Positions 28,087-37,605 of a DNA stretch of 64,000 nt are shown in pieces. Position 1 is the first letter of the stretch. Each line of letters opens with the position of its first letter. A model generated the notes under the pieces. It did not search any database. It was not told the origin of the DNA and saw only the letters and a program-made list of their open reading frames with translations. The DNA comes from Mucilaginibacter xinganensis (GTDB taxonomy: Bacteria; Bacteroidota; Bacteroidia; Sphingobacteriales; Sphingobacteriaceae), in assembly GCA_026225055.1 (NCBI GenBank), contig JAMFSA010000254.1, forward strand, positions 112,542 to 176,541, in the 5' to 3' direction. Position numbers and translations under genes: made by a program.

Positions 28087-29823
28087 TTATACGCCCAGAT
28101 CTTTCATAATGGCTGAGATCTTTTCGTCAAGCTGTTTATCAGTTTCAGCATATGCCGCGGTATTGGCCAGTTTGCCGTTAACGCTGCAATAGAATTTAAT
28201 TTTAGGTTCTGTTCCTGACGGGCGGGCAGAGATGATGCTGCCATCCTCAGTTATAAACTGCAGTACATCAGATGCAGGGAATTCTAATGGCTTTGTTGTG
28301 TTGCTGGTCAAATCAGTTTCAATACCTTTTTCATAATCTTTGAGCGTGATAACTTTTGAGCCGCCCAACTTAGCCGGTGGGTTGGTACGGTAAGTTTCCA
28401 TCATCGCTTTTATTTCTTCGGCACCTGTTTTGCCTTTTTTAGTAAGCGATATCAGTTTTTCTTTATAAAAACCGTACTGTACATAGGTATCAAGCAGGGC
28501 TTCAAATAAGCTGCTGCCTTTATCCTTATAATAAGCGGTCATCTCCGCAATAAACGCGCTTGATACTACAGCGTCCTTGTCTCTTACCAGTTCACCTATC
28601 AGGTAGCCATAGCTTTCCTCACCACCGCCTATAAAGGTTTGTTTGCCTTCAAATTTGGTCATCAGTTCGCCAATGTATTTAAAGCCGGTTAGGGTGTTGT
28701 AAAAAGTAACGTTCTTTGCTTTGGCTATCTGCTCAATAAGGTTGGTAGTTACAATGGTTTTAACAATGTATTCCTTACCGGTAAGCTTGCCTTTTTCTTC
28801 CCATGCACTTAACAAATAATTGATCAGCATGGCGCCGGTTTGGTTACCATTAAGCAGGATAAACTCGTTATTGGTATTTTTTACGGCTATACCTACACGG
28901 TCGGCATCAGGGTCGGTTGCGAGTACCAGGTCGGCATCAACTTCTTTTGCTTTTTTAAGGGCCAGTGTTAAGGCTTCCTTTTCTTCAGGGTTAGGATATA
29001 CCACCGTAGGGAAATTACCATCAGGAGTGATCTGCTCCTCAACCAAAATCACATTCTCAAAACCGAAACGCTTCAATGCCTGTGGCACTAAAGTAATACC
29101 GGTTCCGTGGATAGGGGAGTAAACTATTTTCAAGTCCTTTTGGCGCTGTATAGCTTCCGGTGAAACAGAAAGCTTAGTTATCTCACTCAAATATAGCTCG
29201 TCTATTTCTGTGCCTATTTCCTCGATATTGGCATCAACGCGATTGAATTTAATTTCATCAACACTGCTGATCGCTGCTACTTCATCCATCACCGCTTTAT
29301 CATCAGGGGAAACAAACTGGCCTCCATCGGCTCCGTAAGCTTTGTAGCCGTTATACTCTTTGGGGTTATGTGAGGCAGTTAGCATTACACCGCTCTTACA
29401 TCCAAAATGGCGCACCGCGAACGATAACTCAGGAGTAGGGCGTAAGGCGTTAAAATAATAAACATGTATATCATTTGCCGAAAACACTTCGGCAGTAATG
29501 GTGGAGAAAAGATCGGCATTATTACGGCTATCGTGCGCAATGGCAACTTTAACTTTTTCTTCAGGATATTTTTTCTTCAGATAATTGGCCAGTCCTTGTG
29601 TGGCAGCGCCAATAGTATATTTATTTATACGGTTTGAACCCGGGCCCATTGTTCCGCGTAATCCACCAGTTCCAAATTCAAGATCACGGTAAAATGAATC
29701 AGTTAGTTCAGTGTAGGCTTTCTCATCAAGTAAACTCTGAATTTGCTGTTTAACGTCATCGTCATAACTTCCTTGAAGCCATGAATTTACCTTCTGGAGA
29801 ATGGTTGGGTCTAAATCCTGCAT
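28087..29823 (-). CDS. Phospho-sugar mutase (phosphoglucomutase/phosphomannomutase)
   Basis: This 578-residue protein belongs to the alpha-D-phosphohexomutase family. The catalytic phosphoserine loop is LTASHNPKEYNG (S151), the magnesium site is DPDADRVG (D304, D306, D308), the sugar-specificity loop is GGGEESYG (about 399-406), and the phosphate-binding loop is ISARPSGTEPKIKFY near the C-terminus. The length matches the bacterial PgcA type (about 580 residues). It interconverts glucose-1-phosphate and glucose-6-phosphate, or the mannose equivalents, so it can feed the RfbF/RfbG pathway encoded further right. It is a single gene bounded by the bidirectional terminator. Confidence 0.93.
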   Translation of the reverse strand: MQDLDPTILQKVNSWLQGSYDDDVKQQIQSLLDEKAYTELTDSFYRDLEFGTGGLRGTMGPGSNRINKYTIGAATQGLANYLKKKYPEEKVKVAIAHDSRNNADLFSTITAEVFSANDIHVYYFNALRPTPELSFAVRHFGCKSGVMLTASHNPKEYNGYKAYGADGGQFVSPDDKAVMDEVAAISSVDEIKFNRVDANIEEIGTEIDELYLSEITKLSVSPEAIQRQKDLKIVYSPIHGTGITLVPQALKRFGFENVILVEEQITPDGNFPTVVYPNPEEKEALTLALKKAKEVDADLVLATDPDADRVGIAVKNTNNEFILLNGNQTGAMLINYLLSAWEEKGKLTGKEYIVKTIVTTNLIEQIAKAKNVTFYNTLTGFKYIGELMTKFEGKQTFIGGGEESYGYLIGELVRDKDAVVSSAFIAEMTAYYKDKGSSLFEALLDTYVQYGFYKEKLISLTKKGKTGAEEIKAMMETYRTNPPAKLGGSKVITLKDYEKGIETDLTSNTTKPLEFPASDVLQFITEDGSIISARPSGTEPKIKFYCSVNGKLANTAAYAETDKQLDEKISAIMKDLGV

Positions 29824-29908
29824 ATATAGTTTATTTATTTTTAGTTAATAGGTAGTGTCACGCAGTTCAAATATATAACTTTTGAGTAGAATGATAAGTT
29901 TTCTATTG

Positions 29909-30994
29909 TTAATTATCAGGTTTTTCAGGAACAGCTTTATTTTGCTGATAACGAGTTTGTGGTAAGCTTAACGGCATGTTTTCACTGATGTACTTTAGCA
30001 GGTTTTCGCGCACATAACACCGTAGGTCAAACGCCTGGGATGAGTTACGGGCGCTAACCAGCACCCTTAGTTCAATAGTGTGTTCTTTTGAATCGGTTAC
30101 CTGTAAAATACCCACCCTTTTATCCCATAATTCAGTAGTTGTCAATACCCGGCTTAATTCTCCTCGTAAGCTTTCAACAGGAAAAGTGTAATCGACATAA
30201 AGAAATACTGTTCCCAATATTTCGGAGGTAGCTCTGGTCCAGTTTTGGAACGGCTTTTCAATAAAATAGGTGATAGGTAGTATCAGTCTGCGCTGGTCCC
30301 ATATGCTTAGCACTACATAGGTTAGTGTGATATCTTCCACACGGCCCCATTCGCCTTCAACTACCAATACATCATCAATACGGATGGGCTGTGTAAAAGC
30401 TATCTGAAAACCAGCTAAAAAATTGCTTAATGATTTCTGCGCGGCAAAACCAACAATAATACTGCTGATACCTACGCCGGTTAAAAGCCCGTCGCCAATT
30501 TTGCGTACGTTATCAAAACTGAGCAAAATAATGGCGATGGTTACCAATACGATGAAAATGATGATCACTTTGCGAATGAAGATGAGTTGGGTTCGAACTT
30601 TACGCTCTCTTAAATTATCATCTTTATTAAGATCGTATTGGTGATATACATAATCCTCAAAAATTTTAATGCTATTAATGAGCAGGCTGGCGAAAGCTAT
30701 GATAAGCAGTATGCCGATGATCCTGTCTAGCGGGGTAAGATACATTTGGCTCAATCTGAGAAAAGGCTGCATGAAATTAAGCGTGAGCAGCGGCACAAAT
30801 ATGTTTAGCGGCCTGCCTAAATGAGTGATGATGGATTTGAAGAGGGAGTAATCTTTACGGTTCTTGTAAAAATGAAGAATACCGGTGATGATAACTTTTA
30901 TTATAAAACCCAGTAACAGTGAAATGATAACTACGCCAATATTCCAAAGCCATGCCGGGAACTGCTGCGACCATAATTCCAGTTGATTATCCAT
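29909..30994 (-). CDS. MscS-family mechanosensitive channel
   Basis: The 361-residue protein has four to five predicted membrane helices in residues about 15-190. The pore helix follows, LTGVGISSIIVGFAAQKSLSNFLAG, then the beta domain FTQPIRIDDVLVVEGEWGRVEDITLTYVVLSIWDQRRLILPITYF, all diagnostic of MscS. A C-terminal alpha/beta domain follows. Such channels open under membrane tension and release solutes on osmotic downshock; small variants may also gate ions for signalling. The gene is monocistronic, 85 bases upstream of the mutase start. Confidence 0.92.
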   Translation of the reverse strand: MDNQLELWSQQFPAWLWNIGVVIISLLLGFIIKVIITGILHFYKNRKDYSLFKSIITHLGRPLNIFVPLLTLNFMQPFLRLSQMYLTPLDRIIGILLIIAFASLLINSIKIFEDYVYHQYDLNKDDNLRERKVRTQLIFIRKVIIIFIVLVTIAIILLSFDNVRKIGDGLLTGVGISSIIVGFAAQKSLSNFLAGFQIAFTQPIRIDDVLVVEGEWGRVEDITLTYVVLSIWDQRRLILPITYFIEKPFQNWTRATSEILGTVFLYVDYTFPVESLRGELSRVLTTTELWDKRVGILQVTDSKEHTIELRVLVSARNSSQAFDLRCYVRENLLKYISENMPLSLPQTRYQQNKAVPEKPDN

Positions 30995-31486
30995 AAATAA
31001 GGTTAAGAAGATTGTTCATATTGAACCAAAGCTTTTATACAAGCCTGTAATATTTTTATGGTGAACATACATTTTTAAAAAATGTTTAATGGTTTACAAA
31101 GGGTTAAGCTTTTATTAAAAACATTTTAAGTGTTTATTGATTTTTAAGACTAAGAATCAGAATTCATTTTCAAGAGGTAATGATTACATCATCAGATCAA
31201 CCACTCCATTGGGCTTAAAACTACGCAAATGGATAAGCCTTACTACCTCGCTTACCTATAATAAAATGAATATCACCAATAGTGACAATCTTATTTTTTC
31301 CTATTGATTAATATTTATAAGTATTTTTAATCTGTTAGTTAAAGTTGAAAGAGTTTAAGCCAACAATAGCTTCATTTGTTCATTTTGTTCGATATTTGAA
31401 GTACCGGTTATACTCAACAATTTTAAAAATAATTTTATAAAAGCAGCACTATTTATCCCCTTATCTGTTAGTAAGGGTATAGGTAT
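30995..31486. other. Divergent intergenic region
   Basis: These 492 bases separate the MscS channel gene and the hybrid kinase gene. The sequence is AT-rich. I saw no open frame, hairpin or RNA gene that I could support. Confidence 0.5.
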
Positions 31487-33253
31487 ATGCACTCAAATCA
31501 AATAATGAATAATACTGGAACAGATAAATATCACAAACCGATCAAAGATGATGGCAAACATCTGAACCCGCTTTATGATATGAAAGAGGTGCCTAAAAGG
31601 ACTTATCAGCTGGGTATTGCTGCGTTATTTATAGGCATAGGGCTTTCTTTTTATGATGCCAGTATCGGCCTGTATGTTTCCTCGTTTTTAGTGGCCTGTT
31701 TTTGTTTTGCCACATTGATGTTCATCCTTTTAAAATATAACGATGCCATCAAAAACTTGCGCATTACTATTATTATACTGGTTTGCGGTATGATAGCATC
31801 TGCAACGCTGTTTGAAGGATTACAGACAGACCAGTACCTGTACTTTTTCCCCATACTGGTAGCTGTGCCAATTATTGTTAATCTTAAACGAACGCGGTAC
31901 CGTGAGTCGCTCACCTACATCGCCATTATTCTTTTCTCTTTTTGCGTTACTATTATTGCCGGCCGCTATATTAATCGCCTGGAAAATTTAACGGTAATCC
32001 AAATAAATAAACTGGTGTTCTTTAACCGTATTGTGGCTATTTCAGCGACCATATTATTTGCTATAGCCTACATTTTTTTTGAAGAGAAGTATATTCATGA
32101 ATTAACAGAGCAAAGCCAGCGCGTTGTAGACTCCAGGACGCGCTTTCTGGCTACGATGAGCCATGAGTTACGTACGCCATTAAATGGTATTATAGGGGTT
32201 ATAAACTTATTAAAACAGGATCATAGCGTTGAGCAGCAGGAAGAGTATATACAAGTGCTGAAATATTGCTCAGACCATATGCTGCAGCAAATAAATAACA
32301 TACTTGATTTTAATAAGATAGAGGCAAATAAACTGGAAATACACCCTGTAAGCCTGAATTTAAAGCAATTAATGCAGAATGTGAGCATGCCCTTCACATC
32401 CCTTTACCACGAAAAGGGTATAGCACTCACAACTGAAATTGGCCCTGAACTGGATGTGTTTGTAATGGTAGATGACCTGCGTTTAATACAGGTTTTTAAT
32501 AACCTATTTTCTAACGCCCTGAAATTTACCGAAAAAGGTTATGTTAAATTAAAGGCCACTATGAAAAGCAGTAATAAAACTGCAATGGTTGTAAGTTTTA
32601 GTGTTGAAGATACAGGCATGGGTATAGCAGAAGAGCATCAAAAGCAGATTTTCAAAGGGTTTTGGCAGGTTTATGATGGGAACACTAAACCATTACATGG
32701 CACCGGATTGGGGTTGAATATTTGTATGCGCCTGTTAAACCTGATGAACAGTTCTCTTAATTTAAACAGCGAAAGGGGCAGGGGAAGTACGTTTAGTTTT
32801 GACCTTCAACTGAATTATGCACAGCAAAAATCAAGTTCAGTAGCAAATGCTGATAGCGAAGATAATTTGGCCGGCACCCGCATTTTATTAACAGAAGATA
32901 ACCAGATAAATATGATGGTAGCCAAAAAGGTGCTGATCAGTTATAAAGCTATGGTTACCGGTGCTGTTAATGGTAAGGAAGCATTGGATACATTAGAGAA
33001 GGATGCGGCTTATGATGTTATACTGCTTGACTTGGAGATGCCTGTGATGAATGGTTATGTTGCTATTTATGAAATGAAAAAGTTGTATCCTCAAATTCCG
33101 GTAATTGCATTCACCGCATCAGTGGTTGATCAGGAAATGCTCACCAATCTTATAACCAGCGGATTTTCTGATTGTATTACAAAACCGTTCCAACCCCATC
33201 AGTTATTATCCATTATAAAGAAATATATATCAAAGCCTGTTGCTGTTCAATAA
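31487..33253 (+). CDS. Hybrid sensor histidine kinase/response regulator
   Basis: This 588-residue protein has an N-terminal membrane module of about six helices (residues about 40-200). A dimerisation domain with the phosphoacceptor SHELRTPLNG (His near residue 226) follows, then an ATPase domain with NNLFSNALKFTEKG (N box), EDTGMGIAEEHQ (G1) and GTGLGLNICMRLL (G2). A receiver domain closes it, with acidic TEDNQ, phosphoacceptor LLDLEMPVMNG (Asp near 514) and the conserved Lys in DCITKPFQ. No separate DNA-binding output is attached and no cognate regulator lies next to it, so a phosphorelay to a distant partner is likely. The ligand is unknown. Confidence 0.93.
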   Translation: MHSNQIMNNTGTDKYHKPIKDDGKHLNPLYDMKEVPKRTYQLGIAALFIGIGLSFYDASIGLYVSSFLVACFCFATLMFILLKYNDAIKNLRITIIILVCGMIASATLFEGLQTDQYLYFFPILVAVPIIVNLKRTRYRESLTYIAIILFSFCVTIIAGRYINRLENLTVIQINKLVFFNRIVAISATILFAIAYIFFEEKYIHELTEQSQRVVDSRTRFLATMSHELRTPLNGIIGVINLLKQDHSVEQQEEYIQVLKYCSDHMLQQINNILDFNKIEANKLEIHPVSLNLKQLMQNVSMPFTSLYHEKGIALTTEIGPELDVFVMVDDLRLIQVFNNLFSNALKFTEKGYVKLKATMKSSNKTAMVVSFSVEDTGMGIAEEHQKQIFKGFWQVYDGNTKPLHGTGLGLNICMRLLNLMNSSLNLNSERGRGSTFSFDLQLNYAQQKSSSVANADSEDNLAGTRILLTEDNQINMMVAKKVLISYKAMVTGAVNGKEALDTLEKDAAYDVILLDLEMPVMNGYVAIYEMKKLYPQIPVIAFTASVVDQEMLTNLITSGFSDCITKPFQPHQLLSIIKKYISKPVAVQ

Positions 33254-33337
33254 TCCTGTATTATTTACGACACTTGTATGATAATTTTAGGACACCAATT
33301 ATTGGTTGTTGCCTGCATTATTCTTTAATTTTACTGT

Positions 33338-33661
33338 ATGGATCAAAAATTTCATTACGCTACCGTTACAGAGGCTATAAGCCAGTTAAAAGAGCAAGGC
33401 TATACGCTTGATTTTAATTTAGTTGAAAACCAGCTTAAAGCAGGAGAGCAGGCATTTGCTGCAGATGAATTTGAGATAGTAGACCTTTATCGTTATGAAG
33501 GCGCTTCTGATCCGGCAGATGAGGCTACGGTTTATGCACTGGCATCAGCGTCGGGCTTAAAAGGCATACTAGTATCAGGTTATGGTATTTCAACAGATGA
33601 TGCCTCAACAGAAACTCTTAAACAACTTCATTATAAATACCAGCGATCCCAGCAACACTAA
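33338..33661 (+). CDS. Small conserved protein of unknown function
   Basis: This 107-residue acidic soluble protein starts FHYATVTEAISQLKEQGYTLDFNL and contains FEIVDLYRYEGASDPADEATVYALAS, followed by KGILVSGYG. I recognise it as a small family of Sphingobacteria-type genomes that is sometimes labelled phosphoribosylpyrophosphate synthetase. The PRPP-binding motif and the length of a real synthetase (about 310 residues) are absent, so I do not adopt that name. It lies 84 bases downstream of the hybrid kinase gene on the same strand and could share its transcript. Confidence 0.75.
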   Translation: MDQKFHYATVTEAISQLKEQGYTLDFNLVENQLKAGEQAFAADEFEIVDLYRYEGASDPADEATVYALASASGLKGILVSGYGISTDDASTETLKQLHYKYQRSQQH

Positions 33662-33690
33662 TCTGTGATGGCTACTCTTTAAAACAAAAA

Positions 33691-33712
33691 AAGCTTTCAA
33701 AATTGAAAGCTT
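33691..33712 (-). terminator. Terminator for the small minus-strand gene
   Basis: AAGCTTTCAA (33691-33700) and TTGAAAGCTT (33703-33712) are a perfect 10-bp inverted repeat with a 2-base loop. The A-run at 33681-33692 becomes a U-tract after the hairpin on the minus strand. The plus side has no comparable T-tract. It lies 25 bases beyond the stop of the small frame at 33738. Confidence 0.7.
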
Positions 33713-33737
33713 AATCATAGGTAGATGTATATGATGA

Positions 33738-33899
33738 TCAGGCTATTAAACCTGTGTATTGCGGATTGTATATTTTATTGTTGCGTAAAAATTGCCTGTT
33801 AGTAGCCTTAAATGCATCTATATCTCTTTGGAGAATAGCCCTGATCAATTTCTCGGTAGTTTGAAGGGGGGCGGTGATTTTTAAATTTAATACTTTCAT
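33738..33899 (-). CDS. Small protein, 53 residues, unknown function
   Basis: An ATG at 33899 opens a 53-residue frame: MKVLNLKITAPLQTTEKLIR, then AILQRDIDAFKATNRQFLRN, ending NPQYTGLIA. It is basic, without Cys, a signal peptide or a membrane segment, and is likely to form an amphipathic helix in the centre. A hairpin with a U-tract on the same strand follows 25 bases after the stop, which supports a real transcript. It sits between the small conserved gene (plus strand) and the polysaccharide locus (same strand, stop at 33934 upstream). I do not recognise a family. Confidence 0.5.
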   Translation of the reverse strand: MKVLNLKITAPLQTTEKLIRAILQRDIDAFKATNRQFLRNNKIYNPQYTGLIA

Positions 33900-33933
33900 G
33901 TATGATTTAATACCAAATCCGTGCCAAACTTTA

Positions 33934-35283
33934 CTATTTTCCTTTTCTTTGTATCATTACCTTCACCGTTTTGTATATGATATTAATATCGGCATTCAGG
34001 TTAATGTTATCTAAATAGATAAGGTCATATCTAACACGGCTGCACATTTCATCAATATTTTCAGCATATCCGTATTGAACCTGCCCTATTGATGTAATAC
34101 CTGGTTTTAAGGTTAATAGTTTTTTATAGTTAGGGTTTTTTTCAACAATTTTATCTATAAAATATTGCCTTTCAGGGCGTGGCCCAACAACAGACATTTC
34201 TCCTTTTAATACATTCCAAAATTGCGGTAATTCATCAAGGCGGGTTTTCCTGATAACAATTCCCCATTTTGTTATTCGCGGGTCATTATCTTTTGAAAGT
34301 TGAGGGCCGAATTTTTCGGCATCAACATACATGCTCCTGAATTTATATATGTAAAATGGTTTACCGTTCCTGCCTATTCTTTCCTGCTTATAAAAAGCGG
34401 GCCCTTTTGATGTGGTTTTGGTGATAATGTATAGCAAACCAAACACAGGAAGACCTGTAGCCATCAAAACCGAAGAAAAAATTATATCGAAAGTGCGTTT
34501 TAATACCCTGATCTTTAAATCAATAGAAGACTGTGCACTGATGTGTAATACAGGGAATGTATCATAGGTAACTAATTCGGCATAGTTGCTATTCAGCATC
34601 ATATCCGGCACTACTTTTATTTTGATTGAATGCTCTTCGCCAATTTGGATAAGCATTTTTAAAAGCTTATCATTCATTTGCTTGAAACAGATGAAGATCT
34701 CATCCGGTTTACCTGCCAGGATTTTATTTAGAAGCTCGTCATCTGTTATTTTTAGAAGCTCATTTTCTGCAATAAAATTTGTAAGATCATATCCATATTC
34801 CGGATGTTGCGAAAAAGATTTCGCCAATCTTACAGCAACGTTTTTATCACCCAGGATCATTATTTTACGCAGGTTATATCCATGTTTACGATAATAATCA
34901 AGCGATATGAATAAAACAGACCTGGTGAGAATTACAAGTATCGGAAAGATAAGATAAGCGATGGTTACTTCTTTTCTTGATATATTATCAATTTTTAAGA
35001 AATATATTGCGCTGAATATTAATAGTAAATGATAAATTAATGAAACAAGAAAAACATGAATGTTTTCTTTTAAAAACAGTGGGCGCTTTATCTCAAAGCT
35101 TTTTGTGGTTAACGAAGCAATAACCCAGGCTACATTTGCCACTAAAAGAAAAAGCAACGATTCGTTTTGTGGTAAAATATTATGAAAAGTAGCCAAATGC
35201 GATATGTATAATGCTATATTTAGCAGTAACAAATCAGCTATAAAAATACTTGGCGGTAAATGTTTAGAGTAACGTACAGGCAT
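33934..35283 (-). CDS. Undecaprenyl-phosphate sugar phosphotransferase (WcaJ/WbaP type)
   Basis: The ATG at 35283 gives 449 residues; a TTG eight codons upstream is possible but less likely. The N-terminal half has four membrane helices and a CoA-binding-like cytosolic domain (LRKIMILGDKNVAVRL). The C-terminal half is the bacterial sugar transferase domain: KRTFDIIFSSVLMATGLPVF, then KQERIGRNGKPFYIYKFRSM, TRLDELPQFWNVLKGEMSVVGPRPE and LKPGITSIGQ. It transfers a sugar-1-phosphate from a UDP-sugar to undecaprenyl phosphate at the inner membrane, the first step of polysaccharide assembly. It is the last gene of the minus-strand polysaccharide locus. Confidence 0.92.
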   Translation of the reverse strand: MPVRYSKHLPPSIFIADLLLLNIALYISHLATFHNILPQNESLLFLLVANVAWVIASLTTKSFEIKRPLFLKENIHVFLVSLIYHLLLIFSAIYFLKIDNISRKEVTIAYLIFPILVILTRSVLFISLDYYRKHGYNLRKIMILGDKNVAVRLAKSFSQHPEYGYDLTNFIAENELLKITDDELLNKILAGKPDEIFICFKQMNDKLLKMLIQIGEEHSIKIKVVPDMMLNSNYAELVTYDTFPVLHISAQSSIDLKIRVLKRTFDIIFSSVLMATGLPVFGLLYIITKTTSKGPAFYKQERIGRNGKPFYIYKFRSMYVDAEKFGPQLSKDNDPRITKWGIVIRKTRLDELPQFWNVLKGEMSVVGPRPERQYFIDKIVEKNPNYKKLLTLKPGITSIGQVQYGYAENIDEMCSRVRYDLIYLDNINLNADINIIYKTVKVMIQRKGK

Positions 35284-35411
35284 AGGTGTATAGGGGCAAA
35301 AATACAAAAAATATTAAATAAATATACTTTTATTATGAGTATACGCATTTGAATGTATAACTCAATATTGTTTGTAACAATATTAACGCCAAAAAATTCC
35401 TAATTGTTGTA

Positions 35412-36518
35412 TTATATTTTACTGGATATTATTTCCAAATAATTAAATATCTCGGTTTTAAATCTTTGTGTTGAAAACCGGGATGCATGCTTTGCAATTT
35501 CAGCATGATCATATTTTTCAGAATTTTTTTCAAATAAATTAACTGCTTCAACAATTGATCCGGGAGATTGTTTGTTAAAATAAACACCTGTCTTGTTTTG
35601 TATAACAGTTTCCGTTACACCACCTTTTCCATAAGCAATTACCGGTGTTCCGCAAGCCTGTGCTTCAACTGGTATAATTCCAAAATCTTCTTCAGCGGCA
35701 AATACAAATGCTTTCGCTTTTGACAGATGCTGTTTTAAAATTTCAAACGGCTGGTATCCCATTAAAATAATATTATCGCCGGCTATTTTCTTTATTTTTT
35801 TAAAATCAGGGCCATCTCCAATAACTATTAATTTTTTATCAGGCATCTGATTAAAAGCTTCAACTATTACATCAATTTTTTTGTACGGCACCATGCGAGA
35901 ACAGGTAAAATAAAAATCTTCACGCTCAAGGCTCACCTCAAAATTCTGAACAGCAACATTTGGATATATAGTTACGCTATCGCGGTTATAAACTTTTTTT
36001 ATGCGCCTGCCTATATAGTTTGAGTTTGATATAAAATAATCAACCCGGTTTGTGCTGGCTATGTCCCATTGCCTTATCCTGTGTAATACCACTTTGGCAA
36101 AAAAGCCTTTGATCCCGCTGTTAAGCCCCGATTCTTTTATATACTGGTGATAGAGATCCCAGGCATAGCGCATAGGTGAATGGCAATAACATACATGTAC
36201 CTGGCCTGCGTGCGTTAAAACTCCTTTTGCAACTGCATGTGATGATGATATGATCAGATCATAGGAAGAAAGATCAAACTGTTCAACAGCTAATGGGAAA
36301 AGCGGGAGATAGTTACGGTACTTTGTTTTGGCGAAAGGTAGATTTTGTATAAACGATGTAGTTACCTTATGATTTTCCAGGCCGAGGCTTTTAATGGTTT
36401 CATCACGGGCAACAAGGGTATATATATCAGCATCGGGATATAATGATGCGATCTCTTTAAAAACGTATTCTGAGCCCCCTATTACGGTAAGCCAATCTTG
36501 TATTAGTGCAACTTTCAA
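35412..36518 (-). CDS. Glycosyltransferase family 4
   Basis: This 368-residue protein has the GT-B fold pattern of GT4. The N-terminus is VALIQDWLTVIGGSEYVFKEI; the donor-side domain has YFTCSRMVPYKKIDVIVEAF and the EX7E-type motif AAEEDFGIIPVEAQACGTPVIAYGKGG. The start codon is TTG (36518), directly after the TAA of the upstream transferase gene, so the two are coupled. It is expected to add one sugar to the lipid-linked repeat on the cytoplasmic face. The donor and acceptor cannot be read from the sequence. Confidence 0.9.
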   Translation of the reverse strand: MKVALIQDWLTVIGGSEYVFKEIASLYPDADIYTLVARDETIKSLGLENHKVTTSFIQNLPFAKTKYRNYLPLFPLAVEQFDLSSYDLIISSSHAVAKGVLTHAGQVHVCYCHSPMRYAWDLYHQYIKESGLNSGIKGFFAKVVLHRIRQWDIASTNRVDYFISNSNYIGRRIKKVYNRDSVTIYPNVAVQNFEVSLEREDFYFTCSRMVPYKKIDVIVEAFNQMPDKKLIVIGDGPDFKKIKKIAGDNIILMGYQPFEILKQHLSKAKAFVFAAEEDFGIIPVEAQACGTPVIAYGKGGVTETVIQNKTGVYFNKQSPGSIVEAVNLFEKNSEKYDHAEIAKHASRFSTQRFKTEIFNYLEIISSKI

Positions 36519-37571
36519 TTAGTTTTGGTTTAATTTATTAATAACATCTGCAAAAATAGCAGCCGATTTTTCCCAACTGTATCTTTTTATGTTTTCAGAG
36601 CCTTTTTTGATCAGCTCGGTCCTTAAAGGTTCATCATTTGCCAATAATTCAATTTTTTGTGCAATATCATCTGAACTATAAGGGTCTACAAACAAGCTTG
36701 CCTCACCACATACTTCTTTTAAACTATCTATATCAGATACGATTGTTGGGCAATTATAATACATAGCTTCCAATGGAGGGATGCCAAAACCTTCATATAA
36801 ACTAGGGTAAACAAAAATTAGCGCGTTTGAATACAATGCTCTGAGTGTAATATCATCAACCCGCCCCAGAAAGGTTATTTGTTCATTGTTTTTTAACGTC
36901 TCGTTATTTTTATTATTAAATATGGCGCTTACGTCTCCGGCTATTAAAAGTTTCAGGCTCTTATCTTTTATGGTGTTGAATGCCTTCAATAGCATATGTA
37001 TGTTTTTTCTCTGATCGATAGATCCTACAACTAACACATATTTTCCAAATTCGTTTTGTTTATGTTGCCCTTCGGGTAATTCAGAAATTCCGTTGTAAAC
37101 AACTTTTATCTTATCATTATCGATATTCAGGTATTTAATGATCTCCTGTTTCGAGAAATTACTCACTGTAAATATCAGTTCTGATCTTTTAGCAATTCGA
37201 GGGATCAGGAATTTATAAAACGCAACAAACTTTTTATTAAACCAGCTGGGGTTTACTAAAAAAGCAACATCATGGATAGTGATTATCTGATGGGTATAAA
37301 GCAGGGGAGCCACATTGCAAAGATTTATAAGCAACGGCTTTTTGTGCTGGTATAAATAAACGGGAAGATCATATTGTTCCCAAAATACGCCGGTATGCTT
37401 GCCAATAATTTTTACATCGAGTGACTTAGCCAGATCGGTATGTATAATATTAGCAGGAGCTATAAACTGAATGGATGGAATTTTAGCTTTAAGCAATTTA
37501 CTTATTTCGATTGCAAAACGTTGTACCCCTGTTAATTTTTGGGTTAGGAAACGGGCATTGATTACAATCAT
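36519..37571 (-). CDS. Glycosyltransferase family 4
   Basis: This 350-residue GT4-type transferase begins with an INARFLTQKLTGVQRFAIEI loop and continues with ITIHDVAFLVNPSWFNKKF and FTVSNFSKQEII. The donor domain has KYVLVVGSIDQRKNIHMLLKAF and the catalytic VYPSLYEGFGIPPLEAMYYNCPTIVSD (EX7E). The family pattern is that of mannosyl/rhamnosyl-type transferases, but the sugar is not certain. It sits 34 bases downstream of the polymerase gene and its stop abuts the next transferase's start. Confidence 0.92.
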   Translation of the reverse strand: MIVINARFLTQKLTGVQRFAIEISKLLKAKIPSIQFIAPANIIHTDLAKSLDVKIIGKHTGVFWEQYDLPVYLYQHKKPLLINLCNVAPLLYTHQIITIHDVAFLVNPSWFNKKFVAFYKFLIPRIAKRSELIFTVSNFSKQEIIKYLNIDNDKIKVVYNGISELPEGQHKQNEFGKYVLVVGSIDQRKNIHMLLKAFNTIKDKSLKLLIAGDVSAIFNNKNNETLKNNEQITFLGRVDDITLRALYSNALIFVYPSLYEGFGIPPLEAMYYNCPTIVSDIDSLKEVCGEASLFVDPYSSDDIAQKIELLANDEPLRTELIKKGSENIKRYSWEKSAAIFADVINKLNQN

Positions 37572-37605
37572 TGATTTAGCAATTAATAGTTAAATGAAGG
37601 TAAAG

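Noticed and set aside
33338..33661. Phosphoribosylpyrophosphate synthetase
   Set aside because: The name is used for this family in databases, but 107 residues are far too few and the PRPP-binding motif is missing.
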